Shown: in pieces, positions 37,159 to 46,016 of the stretch
How the letters are laid out: the number at the start of each line of letters is the position of its first letter
Position numbering within the stretch: position 1 is the stretch's first letter
DNA from: Curtobacterium sp. VKM Ac-1376
Lineage (GTDB): Bacteria; Actinomycetota; Actinomycetes; Actinomycetales; Microbacteriaceae
DNA length: 64,000 nt
Direction: 5' to 3'
NCBI RefSeq assembly: GCF_015351025.1
Contig: NZ_JADKRV010000003.1
Location: forward strand, 248,001-312,000
Notes under the pieces: generated by a model
The model's input: only the letters and a program-made list of their open reading frames with translations
What the model was told of the DNA's origin: nothing
The model's database searches: none
Made by a program: the position numbers and the translations under genes

Positions 37159-37718
37159 TGGAATCGCTTACCAAGGACGCGGATTTCTTGCCCAGACACC
37201 TTAGTGTTGGGTGGAATGTCGTCATTGACCACGGTCATCGGTGCGACGAGCGCGGACCGTCCGATTGTCACGCCGCCAGTAATCAAGCACCGAGACGTGA
37301 TCCAAGCGCCGTCGTGGACCGTTATCGGGCGCGTGGTCAACGCCATGTTCGTCGCGTGCTTGTGACTGCCCGTAGTAAGCATTGTTTGTTGTGAGATCAC
37401 CACGTCATGACCGAGTATGACTTTGTCCTGGTTGTGGAACCACACTCCCTCGCCGATCCAGCAGTTATCACCGACGGTGAGGTTCCACGGAAACTTCACT
37501 CGGGTGTCCGGCCTGAAGATAACCCCCCTGCCTATGCTCGCGCCGAATTTCCTTAGGGCCCAAACGCGAAGCCGGGAGGAAATTTGCCAAGGGTTTCGGA
37601 CAAGGAGTAACTCGACCCCGGCCCAGGCAAAGACAACCCGCGCCGGGCGCCCCCACGCTGCTCGTTCTCCGGGCGCCTCTGATAGGGAGACGACCGGGAC
37701 ATCTGCATCATCGATCAT
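37155..37718 (-). CDS. WcaF-like hexapeptide acyltransferase
   Basis: 187 residues; left-handed beta-helix repeats from about residue 75 (VGDNCWIGEGVWFHNQDKVI, HDGAWITSRCLITGGVTIGR). The His-containing TTGSHKHAT fits the catalytic loop. Likely O-acetylates a sugar of the polymer. Weak ribosome site; ATG at 37718. Confidence 0.82.
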   Translation of the reverse strand: MIDDADVPVVSLSEAPGERAAWGRPARVVFAWAGVELLLVRNPWQISSRLRVWALRKFGASIGRGVIFRPDTRVKFPWNLTVGDNCWIGEGVWFHNQDKVILGHDVVISQQTMLTTGSHKHATNMALTTRPITVHDGAWITSRCLITGGVTIGRSALVAPMTVVNDDIPPNTKVSGQEIRVLGKRFQ

Positions 37719-38080
37719 GTTGACACTCTCGCTCGGCCATCTCGCTCAGTGCTCGCGGTTCCTTGGAGTAGTTCGTTGTGGGCTCGGACCGAGAGCCTAG
37801 CTCGGACTCGTCCGCCGGACGATATCGTGTCTGTGACGCCGCCCTCGCGGTACGGGCGGGTGTTCGTGATCGGGTGGGTAGCCCTGCAGCCGAACGCGGC
37901 CTCGAGCGTGGGCGAAGTTCCTTGCCCCGCTGGCGGCCTGTCTGCTGGGGGCGATCATGGAAGTGGGTCCGGCCAACTACGTTTGGTAGTGGGGCGAATG
38001 TCGATCTCGTCCCGGAGGGGCGCTGGGGCACCGATGACCACGCGGGCCGTCCTAAGGGGATCGACTGTTATGTTCTCCGA
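37719..38080. other. 362-bp divergent intergenic region with gene remnant
   Basis: No full gene. On the plus strand, codons 37897-37989 encode a tail that reads WAKFLAPLAACLLGAIMEVG and then PANYVW plus stop, which looks like the C-terminal membrane end of a lost protein. The region must also hold promoters for the acyltransferase and for the transferase at 38081, but I see no clear -35/-10 pair. Confidence 0.35.
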
Positions 38081-39349
38081 GTGGACAACCGCCTCTCAGT
38101 CCTGTTCGTCGGCCTCAACTATGCGCCCGAAAGCACTGGCATCGCCCCGTACTCTGCGGGTCTTGCGCGACAGCTAGTGGCTCGAGGGATCAGAAGTCGA
38201 GTGATTTCGTCCTTCCCCCACTACCCGCAGTGGGCCTTCCGCGAGTCGCGGCCGCCTCGATCCCGCATCTCGGTGGAGGACGGTGTGCGGGTCGTGCGGC
38301 GGCGGCACCGGCTTCCGTCTCGGCCCGGGGGCTCGGCCCGCGCGCTGTCCGAACTTTCCTTCGGCGTTGCAGCTGCGACTACACGCTTCGGACACCCAAA
38401 CGTGGTTGTGCTGGTCTCGCCAGCCTTGATCGCCACTGCAGTGGCGCTGTTGAAGGTTCGGCTGATGACCCGCCGACCAGTGGTTATGTGGGTCCAGGAC
38501 CTCTACACGCTGGGTCTCAACGAGATTGGCGAGAAGAAGGCAGGTATCGCTACGACCGCGATAAAGGTTATTGAGCGCTGGTGCCTTCGTGGGGCCGACG
38601 CGGTTGTCGTCATCCACGAGCGCTTCCGCGACACACTCGTGCAGGAGATGGGCATCGACTCAGAGTCGGTGACGGTGGTCCGGAACTGGTCACACCTTGA
38701 GCCTGCGCCGCTCTTTGACAGAAGCGATATCCGCCAGCGTTTTGGGTGGGGCAAGGACGACCACGTCGTACTCCACGCTGGCAACATGGGGGTGAAGCAA
38801 GGCCTGGAGAACGTCGTCGACGCGGCGCGGCTCGCGTCTGAACGTGGGAGCAACGTCCGGTTCGTACTGCTCGGCGATGGAAATCAGCGCGAGCGGCTCG
38901 CTGGACTCGCCGTCGAGGTTCCTGCGTTGTCCTTGGTTAGCTCCCTTCCGGATGCGGAATTCCGCCTTGCGCTTGGAGCTGCTGACACCCTGTTGGTAAA
39001 CGAGCGGGCCGGTGTTGCTGGTATGGCGGTGCCGAGCAAGCTCACGTCGTACTTCAGCACTGGGTTGCCGGTCATCGCGGCGACCGACGCGGGGAGCATC
39101 ACCGAGTCTGAGGTGCTTCTGGCCGAGGCGGGAGTGGTCGTACCCGCCGGCAACCCGCGGGCGTTGCTCGATGCAGCCGAATCGCTCGCGAGGGACCCTG
39201 CACGAGCGGCTGATCTTGGTGAAAACGGACGCCGATTCAGGTCGGATCGGCTCACGCCACGTGCCTCGTTCGATACATTTACTCAGCTGCTCAGGGAACT
39301 GGCCGTGGGCGAGCGGGATCTTGCGACCAGAGAATCGGGGAACGTTTGA
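38081..39349 (+). CDS. WcaI-like GT4 glycosyltransferase
   Basis: 422 residues. N-terminal [20 protein letters not shown] is the hallmark of the WcaI-type (colanic acid) fucosyltransferase-like group; the C-terminal half has [20 protein letters not shown] and [20 protein letters not shown]. The GTG at 38081 lacks a clear ribosome site. Overlaps gmd by 4 nt, which fits a transferase using GDP-fucose or a related donor (inference). Confidence 0.85.
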   Translation: MDNRLSVLFVGLNYAPESTGIAPYSAGLARQLVARGIRSRVISSFPHYPQWAFRESRPPRSRISVEDGVRVVRRRHRLPSRPGGSARALSELSFGVAAATTRFGHPNVVVLVSPALIATAVALLKVRLMTRRPVVMWVQDLYTLGLNEIGEKKAGIATTAIKVIERWCLRGADAVVVIHERFRDTLVQEMGIDSESVTVVRNWSHLEPAPLFDRSDIRQRFGWGKDDHVVLHAGNMGVKQGLENVVDAARLASERGSNVRFVLLGDGNQRERLAGLAVEVPALSLVSSLPDAEFRLALGAADTLLVNERAGVAGMAVPSKLTSYFSTGLPVIAATDAGSITESEVLLAEAGVVVPAGNPRALLDAAESLARDPARAADLGENGRRFRSDRLTPRASFDTFTQLLRELAVGERDLATRESGNV

Positions 39350-40374
39350 CCAAGCGCGCGCTCATCACGGGCATCACCGGGCAGGACGGGTCGTACCTGG
39401 CCGAGTTGCTGCTCCGAAAGGGGTACGAGGTGCACGGGATCATCCGTCGTGCCTCGACGTTCAACACGTCGCGGATCGACCACCTGTACGTCGATCCGCA
39501 CGAGTCGGGTGCCAAGCTGTTCCTGCACTACGGCGACCTGGGCGACGGTGCGCGGCTGGTCAGCCTCCTCAGCGAGCTGAAGCCGGACGAGGTCTACAAC
39601 CTCGCGGCGCAGTCGCACGTGCGAGTGTCGTTCGACGAGCCGGAGCACACGGGTGACGTGACCGGTGTCGGAACGATGCGCATGCTCGAAGCGGTTCGTG
39701 TGTCAGGCATCCACACGCGGTTCTACCAGGCGTCGTCGTCCGAGATGTTCGGGGCGACCCCGCCGCCGCAGAACGAGGAGACGCCGTTCTGGCCGCGCTC
39801 CCCGTACGGTGCGGCGAAGGTCTACAGCTATTGGGTGACGCGGAACTACCGCGAGGCGTACGGGATGTTCGCGGTCAACGGCATCCTCTTCAACCACGAG
39901 TCGCCGCGACGCGGTGAGACGTTCGTCACGCGGAAGATCACCCGTGCGGTCGCGCGGATCAAGGCCGGCCTGGAAGACCACGTCTACCTGGGCAACCTCG
40001 ACTCGGTCCGCGACTGGGGATACGCAGCCGAGTACGTCGAGGGCATGTGGCGGATGCTGCAGGCCGACGAGCCGGACGACTTCGTCCTGGCTACCGGCGG
40101 CAACTTCACGGTCAAGGACTTCCTGTCCACCGCGTTCTCGCACGCGGGACTGGAGTGGGAAGACCACGTGCGGTTCGACGAGCGCTACCTGCGACCGAGC
40201 GAGGTGGATGCCCTCGTCGGCGACGCCTCCAAGGCAGAGCAGAAGCTGGGCTGGAAGGCCACTGTCGACACCGCCGAGCTGGCGAGGATCATGGTCGACG
40301 CCGACATCTCGGCCCTCGAGCACGAGGGTCGTCCCTGGATCGACACCGTCCGACTCGAGAGCTGGGGCTCCTGA
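39346..40374 (+). CDS. gmd: GDP-mannose 4,6-dehydratase
   Basis: First step from GDP-mannose to GDP-L-fucose (GDP-4-keto-6-deoxymannose). 342 residues; NAD(P) loop [29 protein letters not shown], catalytic triad region [10 protein letters not shown] and [13 protein letters not shown] (Y-x3-K), [15 protein letters not shown]. Starts at a TTG (39346) overlapping the previous stop. High GC resumes here, so this gene lies outside the low-GC cassette. Confidence 0.96.
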   Translation: MTKRALITGITGQDGSYLAELLLRKGYEVHGIIRRASTFNTSRIDHLYVDPHESGAKLFLHYGDLGDGARLVSLLSELKPDEVYNLAAQSHVRVSFDEPEHTGDVTGVGTMRMLEAVRVSGIHTRFYQASSSEMFGATPPPQNEETPFWPRSPYGAAKVYSYWVTRNYREAYGMFAVNGILFNHESPRRGETFVTRKITRAVARIKAGLEDHVYLGNLDSVRDWGYAAEYVEGMWRMLQADEPDDFVLATGGNFTVKDFLSTAFSHAGLEWEDHVRFDERYLRPSEVDALVGDASKAEQKLGWKATVDTAELARIMVDADISALEHEGRPWIDTVRLESWGS

Positions 40375-41345
40375 TGACCACGACCGACTTCACCCCTGGC
40401 CCGATCGATCGAGCGGACCGTGTGTACGTCGCAGGACACCGTGGTCTGGTCGGCTCGGCTGTGTGGCGAAAGCTCGAGTCCGAGGGCTTCGGCGACCTGA
40501 TCGGGCGGACCTCGTCCGAGCTGGACCTGAAGGACCGCGGCGCTGTCTTCGCCTTCTTCGCAGACCAGAAGCCGAAGCACGTCGTCCTCGCTGCCGCGAA
40601 GGTGGGCGGGATCATGGCGAACAACACCTACCCACACGACTTCCTGAGCGAGAACCTGCAGATCCAGGTCAACGTCATGGACGCAGCCGTCGAGCACGGT
40701 GTTGAACGGCTCGTGTTCCTCGGATCGTCGTGCATCTACCCGAAGATGGCCGAGCAGCCGATCCACGAGGACGCGCTCCTGACCGGGCACCTCGAACCCA
40801 CGAACGACGCGTACGCGATCGCGAAGATTGCCGGCATCCTGCAGGTGCAGGCCGTGCGGCGGCAGTTCGGCCGTCCGTGGATCTCGGCCATGCCGACCAA
40901 CCTCTACGGTCCCGGCGACAACTTCTCGCCGACCGGTTCCCACGTCCTGCCGGCCCTCATCCGCCGGTACGACGAAGCCGCTCGCACGGGTACATCGAAA
41001 GTGAAGAACTGGGGAACGGGTTCGCCCCGTCGAGAGTTCCTGCACGTGGACGACATGGCGGCCGCCGTGTTCCACCTCATGGAGCACTACGACGGGCCGG
41101 ACCAGGTCAACGTCGGTACCGGATCGGACGTGACGATCAAAGAGATCGCCGAGACGATCGGCCAGATCGTCGGGTTTGAGGGAGAGACCGTCTGGGACAC
41201 GTCCAAGCCGGACGGGACCCCGCAGAAGCTCCTCGACGTGTCGAAGCTGGCGGACGCGGGGTGGACTGCGCAGATCGGGCTCGAGGACGGCCTTCGCAGC
41301 ACCATCGACTGGTACCGCGAACACGTGGATTCGGTGCGTCAGTGA
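40374..41345 (+). CDS. fcl: GDP-L-fucose synthase
   Basis: Epimerase/reductase that completes GDP-L-fucose. 323 residues; N-terminal VYVAGHRGLVGSAVWRKLE, HVVLAAAKVGGIMANNTYP, FLGSSCIYPKMAEQPIHE, and Y-x3-K in NDAYAIAKIAG. One-base overlap with gmd. Fucose is therefore a likely sugar of the polymer. Confidence 0.96.
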   Translation: MTTTDFTPGPIDRADRVYVAGHRGLVGSAVWRKLESEGFGDLIGRTSSELDLKDRGAVFAFFADQKPKHVVLAAAKVGGIMANNTYPHDFLSENLQIQVNVMDAAVEHGVERLVFLGSSCIYPKMAEQPIHEDALLTGHLEPTNDAYAIAKIAGILQVQAVRRQFGRPWISAMPTNLYGPGDNFSPTGSHVLPALIRRYDEAARTGTSKVKNWGTGSPRREFLHVDDMAAAVFHLMEHYDGPDQVNVGTGSDVTIKEIAETIGQIVGFEGETVWDTSKPDGTPQKLLDVSKLADAGWTAQIGLEDGLRSTIDWYREHVDSVRQ

Positions 41346-41368
41346 CGCAGGTCGGACATGAGGAACCG

Positions 41369-41374
41369 TAGGAT
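41369..41374 (+). promoter_or_regulatory. -10 box of DUF4012 gene
   Basis: TAGGAT, 6 nt before the ATG at 41381; no Shine-Dalgarno site, so probably leaderless. Confidence 0.5.
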
Positions 41375-41380
41375 TGCCGC

Positions 41381-43201
41381 ATGTCCGACCAGCCCGAGTC
41401 GCGACGCACTGCAGCACGCCGGGGGTCCAGGGCCCGGGTCGTCTTGTGGGTCGTCCTCGCCCTCGTCCTTCTGTTGATCCTCGCCGTCGCCTGGGTGGGG
41501 GTGCGCGGCGTGCTCGCGAAGGGGCACCTCGAACGAGCCGTGGGTGATGTGGACACCCTGCGGTCGCAGCTGACCGACGGGGATGCGGCGGCGGTCCAGA
41601 AGACCGCGGCGCAGCTCGAAGACGAAGCTGGTTCGGCGCGCTCGCTCACCGGCGACCCGGTGTGGGGTGCGGCGCAGTACGTGCCCTTCTTCGGCGCCAA
41701 CCTGCGCGCGGTGCGCGACGTTTCCGTCATCGTCGACGACGTGGCCCAGAACGCGGTCACGCCGGTCGCGGACGTGGTGGGTGAACTCGGGTCGGACTCG
41801 TTCGCGCCCAAGGACGGCAAGATCGATCTCCAGCCGATCGAGGACGCGCAGCCGTCGGTGGCGAAGGCGACGAAGACCCTCGCCGCCGCGCACAGGGACG
41901 CCGCGGCGATCGACGTCAGCGGCACCCTGTCGCCCGTGACCACGGCGGTCGGGAAATTGCGGAACGCACTTTCGACGGCATCCGCTCAAGCGGACACGGC
42001 GAACCGCATCGTGCAGCTCACGCCGGCCATGCTCGGCCACGACGGCGACCGGAACTACGTGCTGTTGTTCCAGAACAACGCTGAGTTGCGCGCGGGCGGG
42101 GGCATCCCGGGGGCCGTGGCGCTCCTCCAGGCCGAGGACGGCGCCATTCACCTGCAGAACCAGGCGGCTGGGTCGTCCTTCGGCCCGTACGACCAGCCGG
42201 TGCTGCCGCTGACCGCGGACACGCGGGGGCTCTACGGAGACATCACCGGCGAGTACATGCAGGACGTAACGCTGACACCGCGCTTCGACGTCTCGGCGAA
42301 GCTCGCTCAGGAGATGTGGAAGCAGCAGTACGGGCAGCAGGTCGATGGCGTCCTCGCGATGGACCCGGTGACGCTGAGTTACATCCTCAAGGCCACCGGT
42401 CCCGTGCAGCTGCCGACGGGCGACACCCTGACGTCCGACAACGCCGTCAAGCTGCTGCTCAGTGACGTGTACGCGAAGTACCCGGATCCGGTCGTGCAGG
42501 ACGCGTTCTTCGCGTCCGCCGCCAGCGCCGTCTTCGACAAGGTGTCGAGCGGCGATTTCGACGAGACCAAGTTCATCTCGGCCCTGACCGAGAGCTCGGG
42601 CGAGGGGCGGTTGCGGATATGGAGCGCCGCCCAGTCCGAGCAGGCTCGGATCAGCGGGACGGCCGTGGCGGGAGAACTGCCGACGGCCTCCGCCGACACC
42701 CGTCAGTTCGGCGTGTACCTGAACGACGGCACTGGCTCGAAGATGGACTACTACCTCGAGAAGACGGTGTCGGTCGGCAGCTCGGTGTGCCGGAAGGACG
42801 GTCGACCGACCTCGGCGGTCGAGGTCACCCTGAAGAACACGGCGCCCGCCGACGCTGCGACGAGCCTGCCGGCCTACGTCACGGGTGGCGGCGACTTCGG
42901 CGTGGAGCCGGGCAAGATCAAGACGCTCGTCGCCGTCTACGCCCCGAAGGACTCCATCTTCCTGGGGGCCTCGAAGGACGGCAAGGCGACTGCGCTGCAG
43001 ACTGCGACGGACGGCGACCACCCCGTTGCCCAGCTGCAGACCCTGCTCGCGCCAGGGGAGAGCCTGACCTTCCGGGTCGCGTTCCTCGGCAAGGCCGAGT
43101 TCGCCAACGCTGCAGTGCAGGCGAGCTCGACCCCGGGCGTTCGTCAGACCGAGGCTGAGCCGCTCACGTTCGAGTGTGAGCAGCCGACCGCGGCCGACTG
43201 A
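41381..43201 (+). CDS. DUF4012 membrane-anchored protein
   Basis: 606 residues: one N-terminal membrane helix (about 22-45) and a large extracytoplasmic DUF4012 region with NYVLLFQNNAELRAGGGIPG, which is characteristic. Function unknown; the family is often found beside polysaccharide genes in actinobacteria, sometimes discussed with LytR-CpsA-Psr-like attachment. It has its own promoter and follows fcl by 35 nt. Confidence 0.87.
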   Translation: MSDQPESRRTAARRGSRARVVLWVVLALVLLLILAVAWVGVRGVLAKGHLERAVGDVDTLRSQLTDGDAAAVQKTAAQLEDEAGSARSLTGDPVWGAAQYVPFFGANLRAVRDVSVIVDDVAQNAVTPVADVVGELGSDSFAPKDGKIDLQPIEDAQPSVAKATKTLAAAHRDAAAIDVSGTLSPVTTAVGKLRNALSTASAQADTANRIVQLTPAMLGHDGDRNYVLLFQNNAELRAGGGIPGAVALLQAEDGAIHLQNQAAGSSFGPYDQPVLPLTADTRGLYGDITGEYMQDVTLTPRFDVSAKLAQEMWKQQYGQQVDGVLAMDPVTLSYILKATGPVQLPTGDTLTSDNAVKLLLSDVYAKYPDPVVQDAFFASAASAVFDKVSSGDFDETKFISALTESSGEGRLRIWSAAQSEQARISGTAVAGELPTASADTRQFGVYLNDGTGSKMDYYLEKTVSVGSSVCRKDGRPTSAVEVTLKNTAPADAATSLPAYVTGGGDFGVEPGKIKTLVAVYAPKDSIFLGASKDGKATALQTATDGDHPVAQLQTLLAPGESLTFRVAFLGKAEFANAAVQASSTPGVRQTEAEPLTFECEQPTAAD

Positions 43202-43594
43202 CGTGAGAGTGAGTCAGAGGCGTCCCGTAAACGCGGTGCCCTGCCCCCACTCCGGGGGTGACAAGGCGTGGCTGTTCGGGCTCAAAGGCTCCGGACGGGA
43301 CGGTCAGGCTTGCAGCCCCGATTCGCGCGGCGGCACTGACCAGGGATTTCGCAGTCAGCACAGCGAGTCGATGGTCCCCTGAGCTCCCTGCTGCCCCTCC
43401 TGGCGAAGGTGAACACGCCGCAGCGATCGGTCCAAATCCAGCCGATCTGGCACAAAGCTGTGAAAATCCGCTAGATTGAGGGAACTTCGCCAATCGCGCT
43501 TGCCATGTCCTGGTCGTGAGGTTGTCATCCGCGGAGGTGAGGCTCTGGAAACAGCGCCTGACGGACTACAACACATTCCATTAGGGGAAACCAC
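43202..43594 (+). promoter_or_regulatory. 393-bp leader/promoter region of surface protein
   Basis: No gene seen. A -10-like TAGATT at 43472-43477 in a locally AT-richer stretch would give a 5' leader of about 110 nt before the ATG at 43595. No clear hairpin terminator for the DUF4012 gene was found. Confidence 0.3.
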
Positions 43595-44149
43595 ATGAAG
43601 AAGCTCATCGCCGCAGTCGTCCTGGCTGGGGCTGCACTGCTCGCCACGCCCGCCGTTGCCAACGCTGCCGGCTACACGCCCGACTCCAACGTCACCGTTT
43701 CCGGCAACTACGTTGCCGGTGGCACCGCCGTCGTGAACTTCAGCGAGGGCGCGTTCCAGGACAACGAGACCGTCAACGTGCAGGTCACCGGTGCCGGTGC
43801 GGTCACGCTCGGCGCGCTGCCGACGACGACTGTCTCCGAGACCTACACGGCTTCGGAAGACGGCTCGCTCGTCGTCACCGTCACGTTCCCGCAGGGTGCC
43901 TCGGGCACCTACAACCTGACCGCCACCGGCGCGACCTCGGGCGTCGTCGGCTACGCGGCCTTCACCGTCGCCCCGGCTGACGCGACCACGGTCGTCTCGA
44001 CCGACGGCACCGGCACGGACGGCACCCTCGCCTTCACCGGTTCGACCGTCTCCGCTCTGGCCATCTGGGTCGCCGGCGGCGCCGTCGTCCTCGGTGGTGG
44101 CCTCCTGCTGGTCCGCGGCTCGGTCCGTCGCCAGCGCGAGACCGTCTGA
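43595..44149 (+). CDS. small cell-wall-anchored surface protein (LAFTG sorting signal)
   Basis: 184 residues: Sec signal peptide ending NAAG, Thr/Val/Gly-rich Ig-like body, and a C-terminal LAFTG motif, a hydrophobic helix and positive tail RRQRETV. LAxTG is the usual signal for class E sortases of high-GC Gram-positives (established for the group). A good AGGGGAAACC ribosome site is present. No sortase gene lies in the window. Confidence 0.85.
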   Translation: MKKLIAAVVLAGAALLATPAVANAAGYTPDSNVTVSGNYVAGGTAVVNFSEGAFQDNETVNVQVTGAGAVTLGALPTTTVSETYTASEDGSLVVTVTFPQGASGTYNLTATGATSGVVGYAAFTVAPADATTVVSTDGTGTDGTLAFTGSTVSALAIWVAGGAVVLGGGLLLVRGSVRRQRETV

Positions 44150-44165
44150 GTCTCGACAGACTGAC

Positions 44166-44199
44166 CGAAGCCCCCGGAGCATCTGCTCCGGGGGCTTCG
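44166..44199 (+). terminator. strong hairpin terminator of surface protein gene
   Basis: GAAGCCCCCGGAG and CTCCGGGGGCTTC pair around CATCTG, followed by CGTCGTGT. Lies 17 bp after the stop. Confidence 0.85.
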
Positions 44200-44226
44200 T
44201 CGTGTCTGGAGTCGTTGTCAGCTGCG

Positions 44227-44755
44227 TCAACGCCGAGCCGCCCGGCTGAGTAGCAGGACCCCCGCCACAGCCCCCACGAGGGCTCCGACGCCGTTCTCGA
44301 CGACGTCGTCGAGGGTTGCGGTGCGGGCGGGCAGGAACAGCGCCTGACCAGTCTCGATGCACGCGCTGACGACGACTGCCGCTGCGAGGCCGGCCCACCA
44401 CCACCGGGCGCTGGCGAGCAGCACCACGAGCAGGCAGAGCGGGACGACGAGCAGGCCGAGCGGGACGACGAAGACCACGTTGGCCAGGGACTCGACCGTG
44501 TCGTAGCCGAGGCGCCCGGGCAGGCCGTGGCTATGGGCCCCGCAGGGATCGCGCGCGCCAGCCACGGGCCGCCTGAGGCGTCCAAGGGGGGAGCCCCAGG
44601 ACGCGTATGAGCACCACCGCGACGCCGTAGGCGACAGCCAGCCACGTCGCGAACCGACGGCTGCGCCAGGAGGCCGGGGCGCGGTCGTCGAGGCGGGGAT
44701 TGTCGGAGGTCGCGTGCCGACGGTAGCGAGTCGTGCCTCCAGGCCGGATCCGCAG
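44227..44755 (-). pseudogene. frameshifted VanZ-family membrane protein
   Basis: Two GC3-biased frames read as parts of one VanZ-like protein. From 44755 one frame encodes ...RRFATWLAVAYGVAVVLI and RVLG and then runs to a stop at 44531; after the G/C run near 44585-44597 the next frame continues SPLGRLRRPV... to GYDTVESLANVVFVVPLG, ETGQALFLPARTATLDDVVE and the end at 44227. The intact homologue at 46017-46868 shows the expected continuous order (VLVGFTGSPVDAG...GYAALEFTANVAFFVPLG). One extra base in the run, real or a sequencing error, explains it. The 5' frame has no good start codon. As it stands only a GTG-started 112-residue piece (44565-44227) could be made. Confidence 0.55.
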
Positions 44756-44970
44756 CTATCTCGTCCCTGAAGCGGCGATCCAGAAAACGAGTACCCCGAT
44801 CACCGGGCTGTACCCCGGAAAGACGTCACACCACCCCGGAAATCCAGGCCTTGCTGATGGAGGGCATTGGCGGAACCCGTGAATCCACGGGCCTCGCTGG
44901 CGATCCACTCGGCACTTCTCGTAGCGTTCTGGTGTCAGCAGATGTACCCCGGATCGTGAAGGAGAGCGAC

Positions 44971-45300
44971 ATGAGCATCACCGTCAACAACGCGACGCAG
45001 GCCGAGGTCACCCTCGACACCGACACGGTGGACACCATCGCGATCCTCGAAGCCGACGCGGCGACGTCGTCCCGTCCCACCCGCGCCAAGGTCACCTGGG
45101 TGCAGGAAGACCAGGGGGAGTGGATCGCCGGCTACGGCGGGTACTTCGGCGGCAGCGTCGACAAGCGTGACGGCCGTTACGTCGCCTCCGACACCTTCGG
45201 CATGGTCGTCGGCGAGTTCGCCTCGCTGGAAGAAGCGCAGACGAAGCTCGAGGACCAGCTCCACGTGATGCTCCCGCCGGTCATCCGGCCGGTCGACTGA
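44971..45300 (+). CDS. hypothetical 109-aa protein, paralogue 1
   Basis: 109 residues, no signal peptide or membrane helix. Shares with the next gene QAEVTLDT, G-G-Y-x-G-G-x-V-D, DTFG-x-x-V-G-x-F, and LHV-x-LP-x-VIRP at the C-terminus. The middle (VTWVQEDQGEWIAGYGGYFG) looks like a beta-rich compact fold. Good ribosome site (GAAGGAGA). No known family recognised. Confidence 0.78.
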   Translation: MSITVNNATQAEVTLDTDTVDTIAILEADAATSSRPTRAKVTWVQEDQGEWIAGYGGYFGGSVDKRDGRYVASDTFGMVVGEFASLEEAQTKLEDQLHVMLPPVIRPVD

Positions 45301-45401
45301 CCATCACGGACACCAGCACCCCCGGCGCCGATCGCGGCGCCCGCACCACCCGGCACCACCGGCACCACGCAGCACGCAGCGCAGCACGAAGGAGCAGGAC
45401 C

Positions 45402-45731
45402 ATGAGCACGACCGTCGCCCACCGCCAGCAGGCCGAGGTGACCCTGGACACCCAGACGATCCAGGCCATCGCCGAGATCGAGGCCCAGGTCATTGCTCCC
45501 GTCGAAGTCGCGCGCGTGCACATCAGCTGGGCCCAGGCCGACAGCGGCCTGTGGGTCGCGAACTACGGCGGCTACTACGGCGGCACCGTCGACCGGCAGG
45601 GCGATCACTTCTTCGTGGCGGACACCTTCGGGCAGTACGTCGGGGACTTCCGGTCCCTGGACGAGGCGAAGGCGCGTCTGGCCGAGCGGCTGCACGTGCT
45701 GCTGCCGGATGTGATCCGTCCGACCGCCTGA
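45402..45731 (+). CDS. hypothetical 109-aa protein, paralogue 2
   Basis: Same length as the preceding gene and clearly homologous along its whole length (for example VANYGGYYGGTVDRQGDHFF, LHVLLPDVIRP). Preceded by GAAGGAGCAG. The 101-bp spacer contains a simple ACC/GCACC-rich stretch (45340-45385). The pair ends at a hairpin at 45748, so it is probably one operon. Function unknown. Confidence 0.78.
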   Translation: MSTTVAHRQQAEVTLDTQTIQAIAEIEAQVIAPVEVARVHISWAQADSGLWVANYGGYYGGTVDRQGDHFFVADTFGQYVGDFRSLDEAKARLAERLHVLLPDVIRPTA

Positions 45732-45747
45732 TCCGCTCCTGGACCAC

Positions 45748-45777
45748 GAACCCCCGTCGGCTTGCCGGCGGGGGTTC
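45748..45777 (+). terminator. hairpin terminator after the paralogue pair
   Basis: GAACCCCCGTCGG and CCGGCGGGGGTTC around CTTG (one internal mismatch), followed by TTCG. Confidence 0.8.
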
Positions 45778-45812
45778 TTCGTGTGCCGCCACCTCGGGCG
45801 TCGCCGCGGGAG

Positions 45813-45955
45813 TCAGGCGACCTGCAGGGCCGCGAAGACGACGGCGACCGTGAGCAGGGGGCTGATCACCCAGATCCACCAGGGGAAGATCTGAGCGCGC
45901 TTGACGGGGCGGGGCGCTCGGGGGTGCCGGGGTGGTACGCGTAGGACGAGTTCAT
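45813..45955 (-). pseudogene. frameshifted small membrane protein (~47 aa)
   Basis: The ATG at 45955 opens MNSSYAYHPGTPERPAP in one frame; the next frame continues VKRAQIFPWWIWVISPLL and TVAVVFAALQVA to a stop at 45813, with GC3-biased codons on both sides and a typical membrane helix. The frames meet in a C-rich run (45904-45914) and a single missing base would join them into a 47-residue protein with one C-terminal helix. Either a sequencing error or a broken gene. Confidence 0.5.
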
Positions 45956-46016
45956 GCGAGTCGAGGACACCTCGCTCGCGTCCGCAAGCGCATTGCGGGA
46001 TTCGCCACCGACCGGG

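Noticed and set aside
36022..37718. Insertion-sequence origin of the inverted gene pair in the EPS locus
   Set aside because: No transposase remnants or terminal inverted repeats seen at the ends.
40374..43201. DUF4012 gene as part of the gmd-fcl operon only
   Set aside because: A -10 box 6 nt before its ATG indicates its own promoter, although read-through remains possible.
45340..45390. ACC/GCACC-rich stretch as a possible CRISPR or phase-variable repeat
   Set aside because: Too short and irregular, no spacers; simple low-complexity spacer between paralogues.
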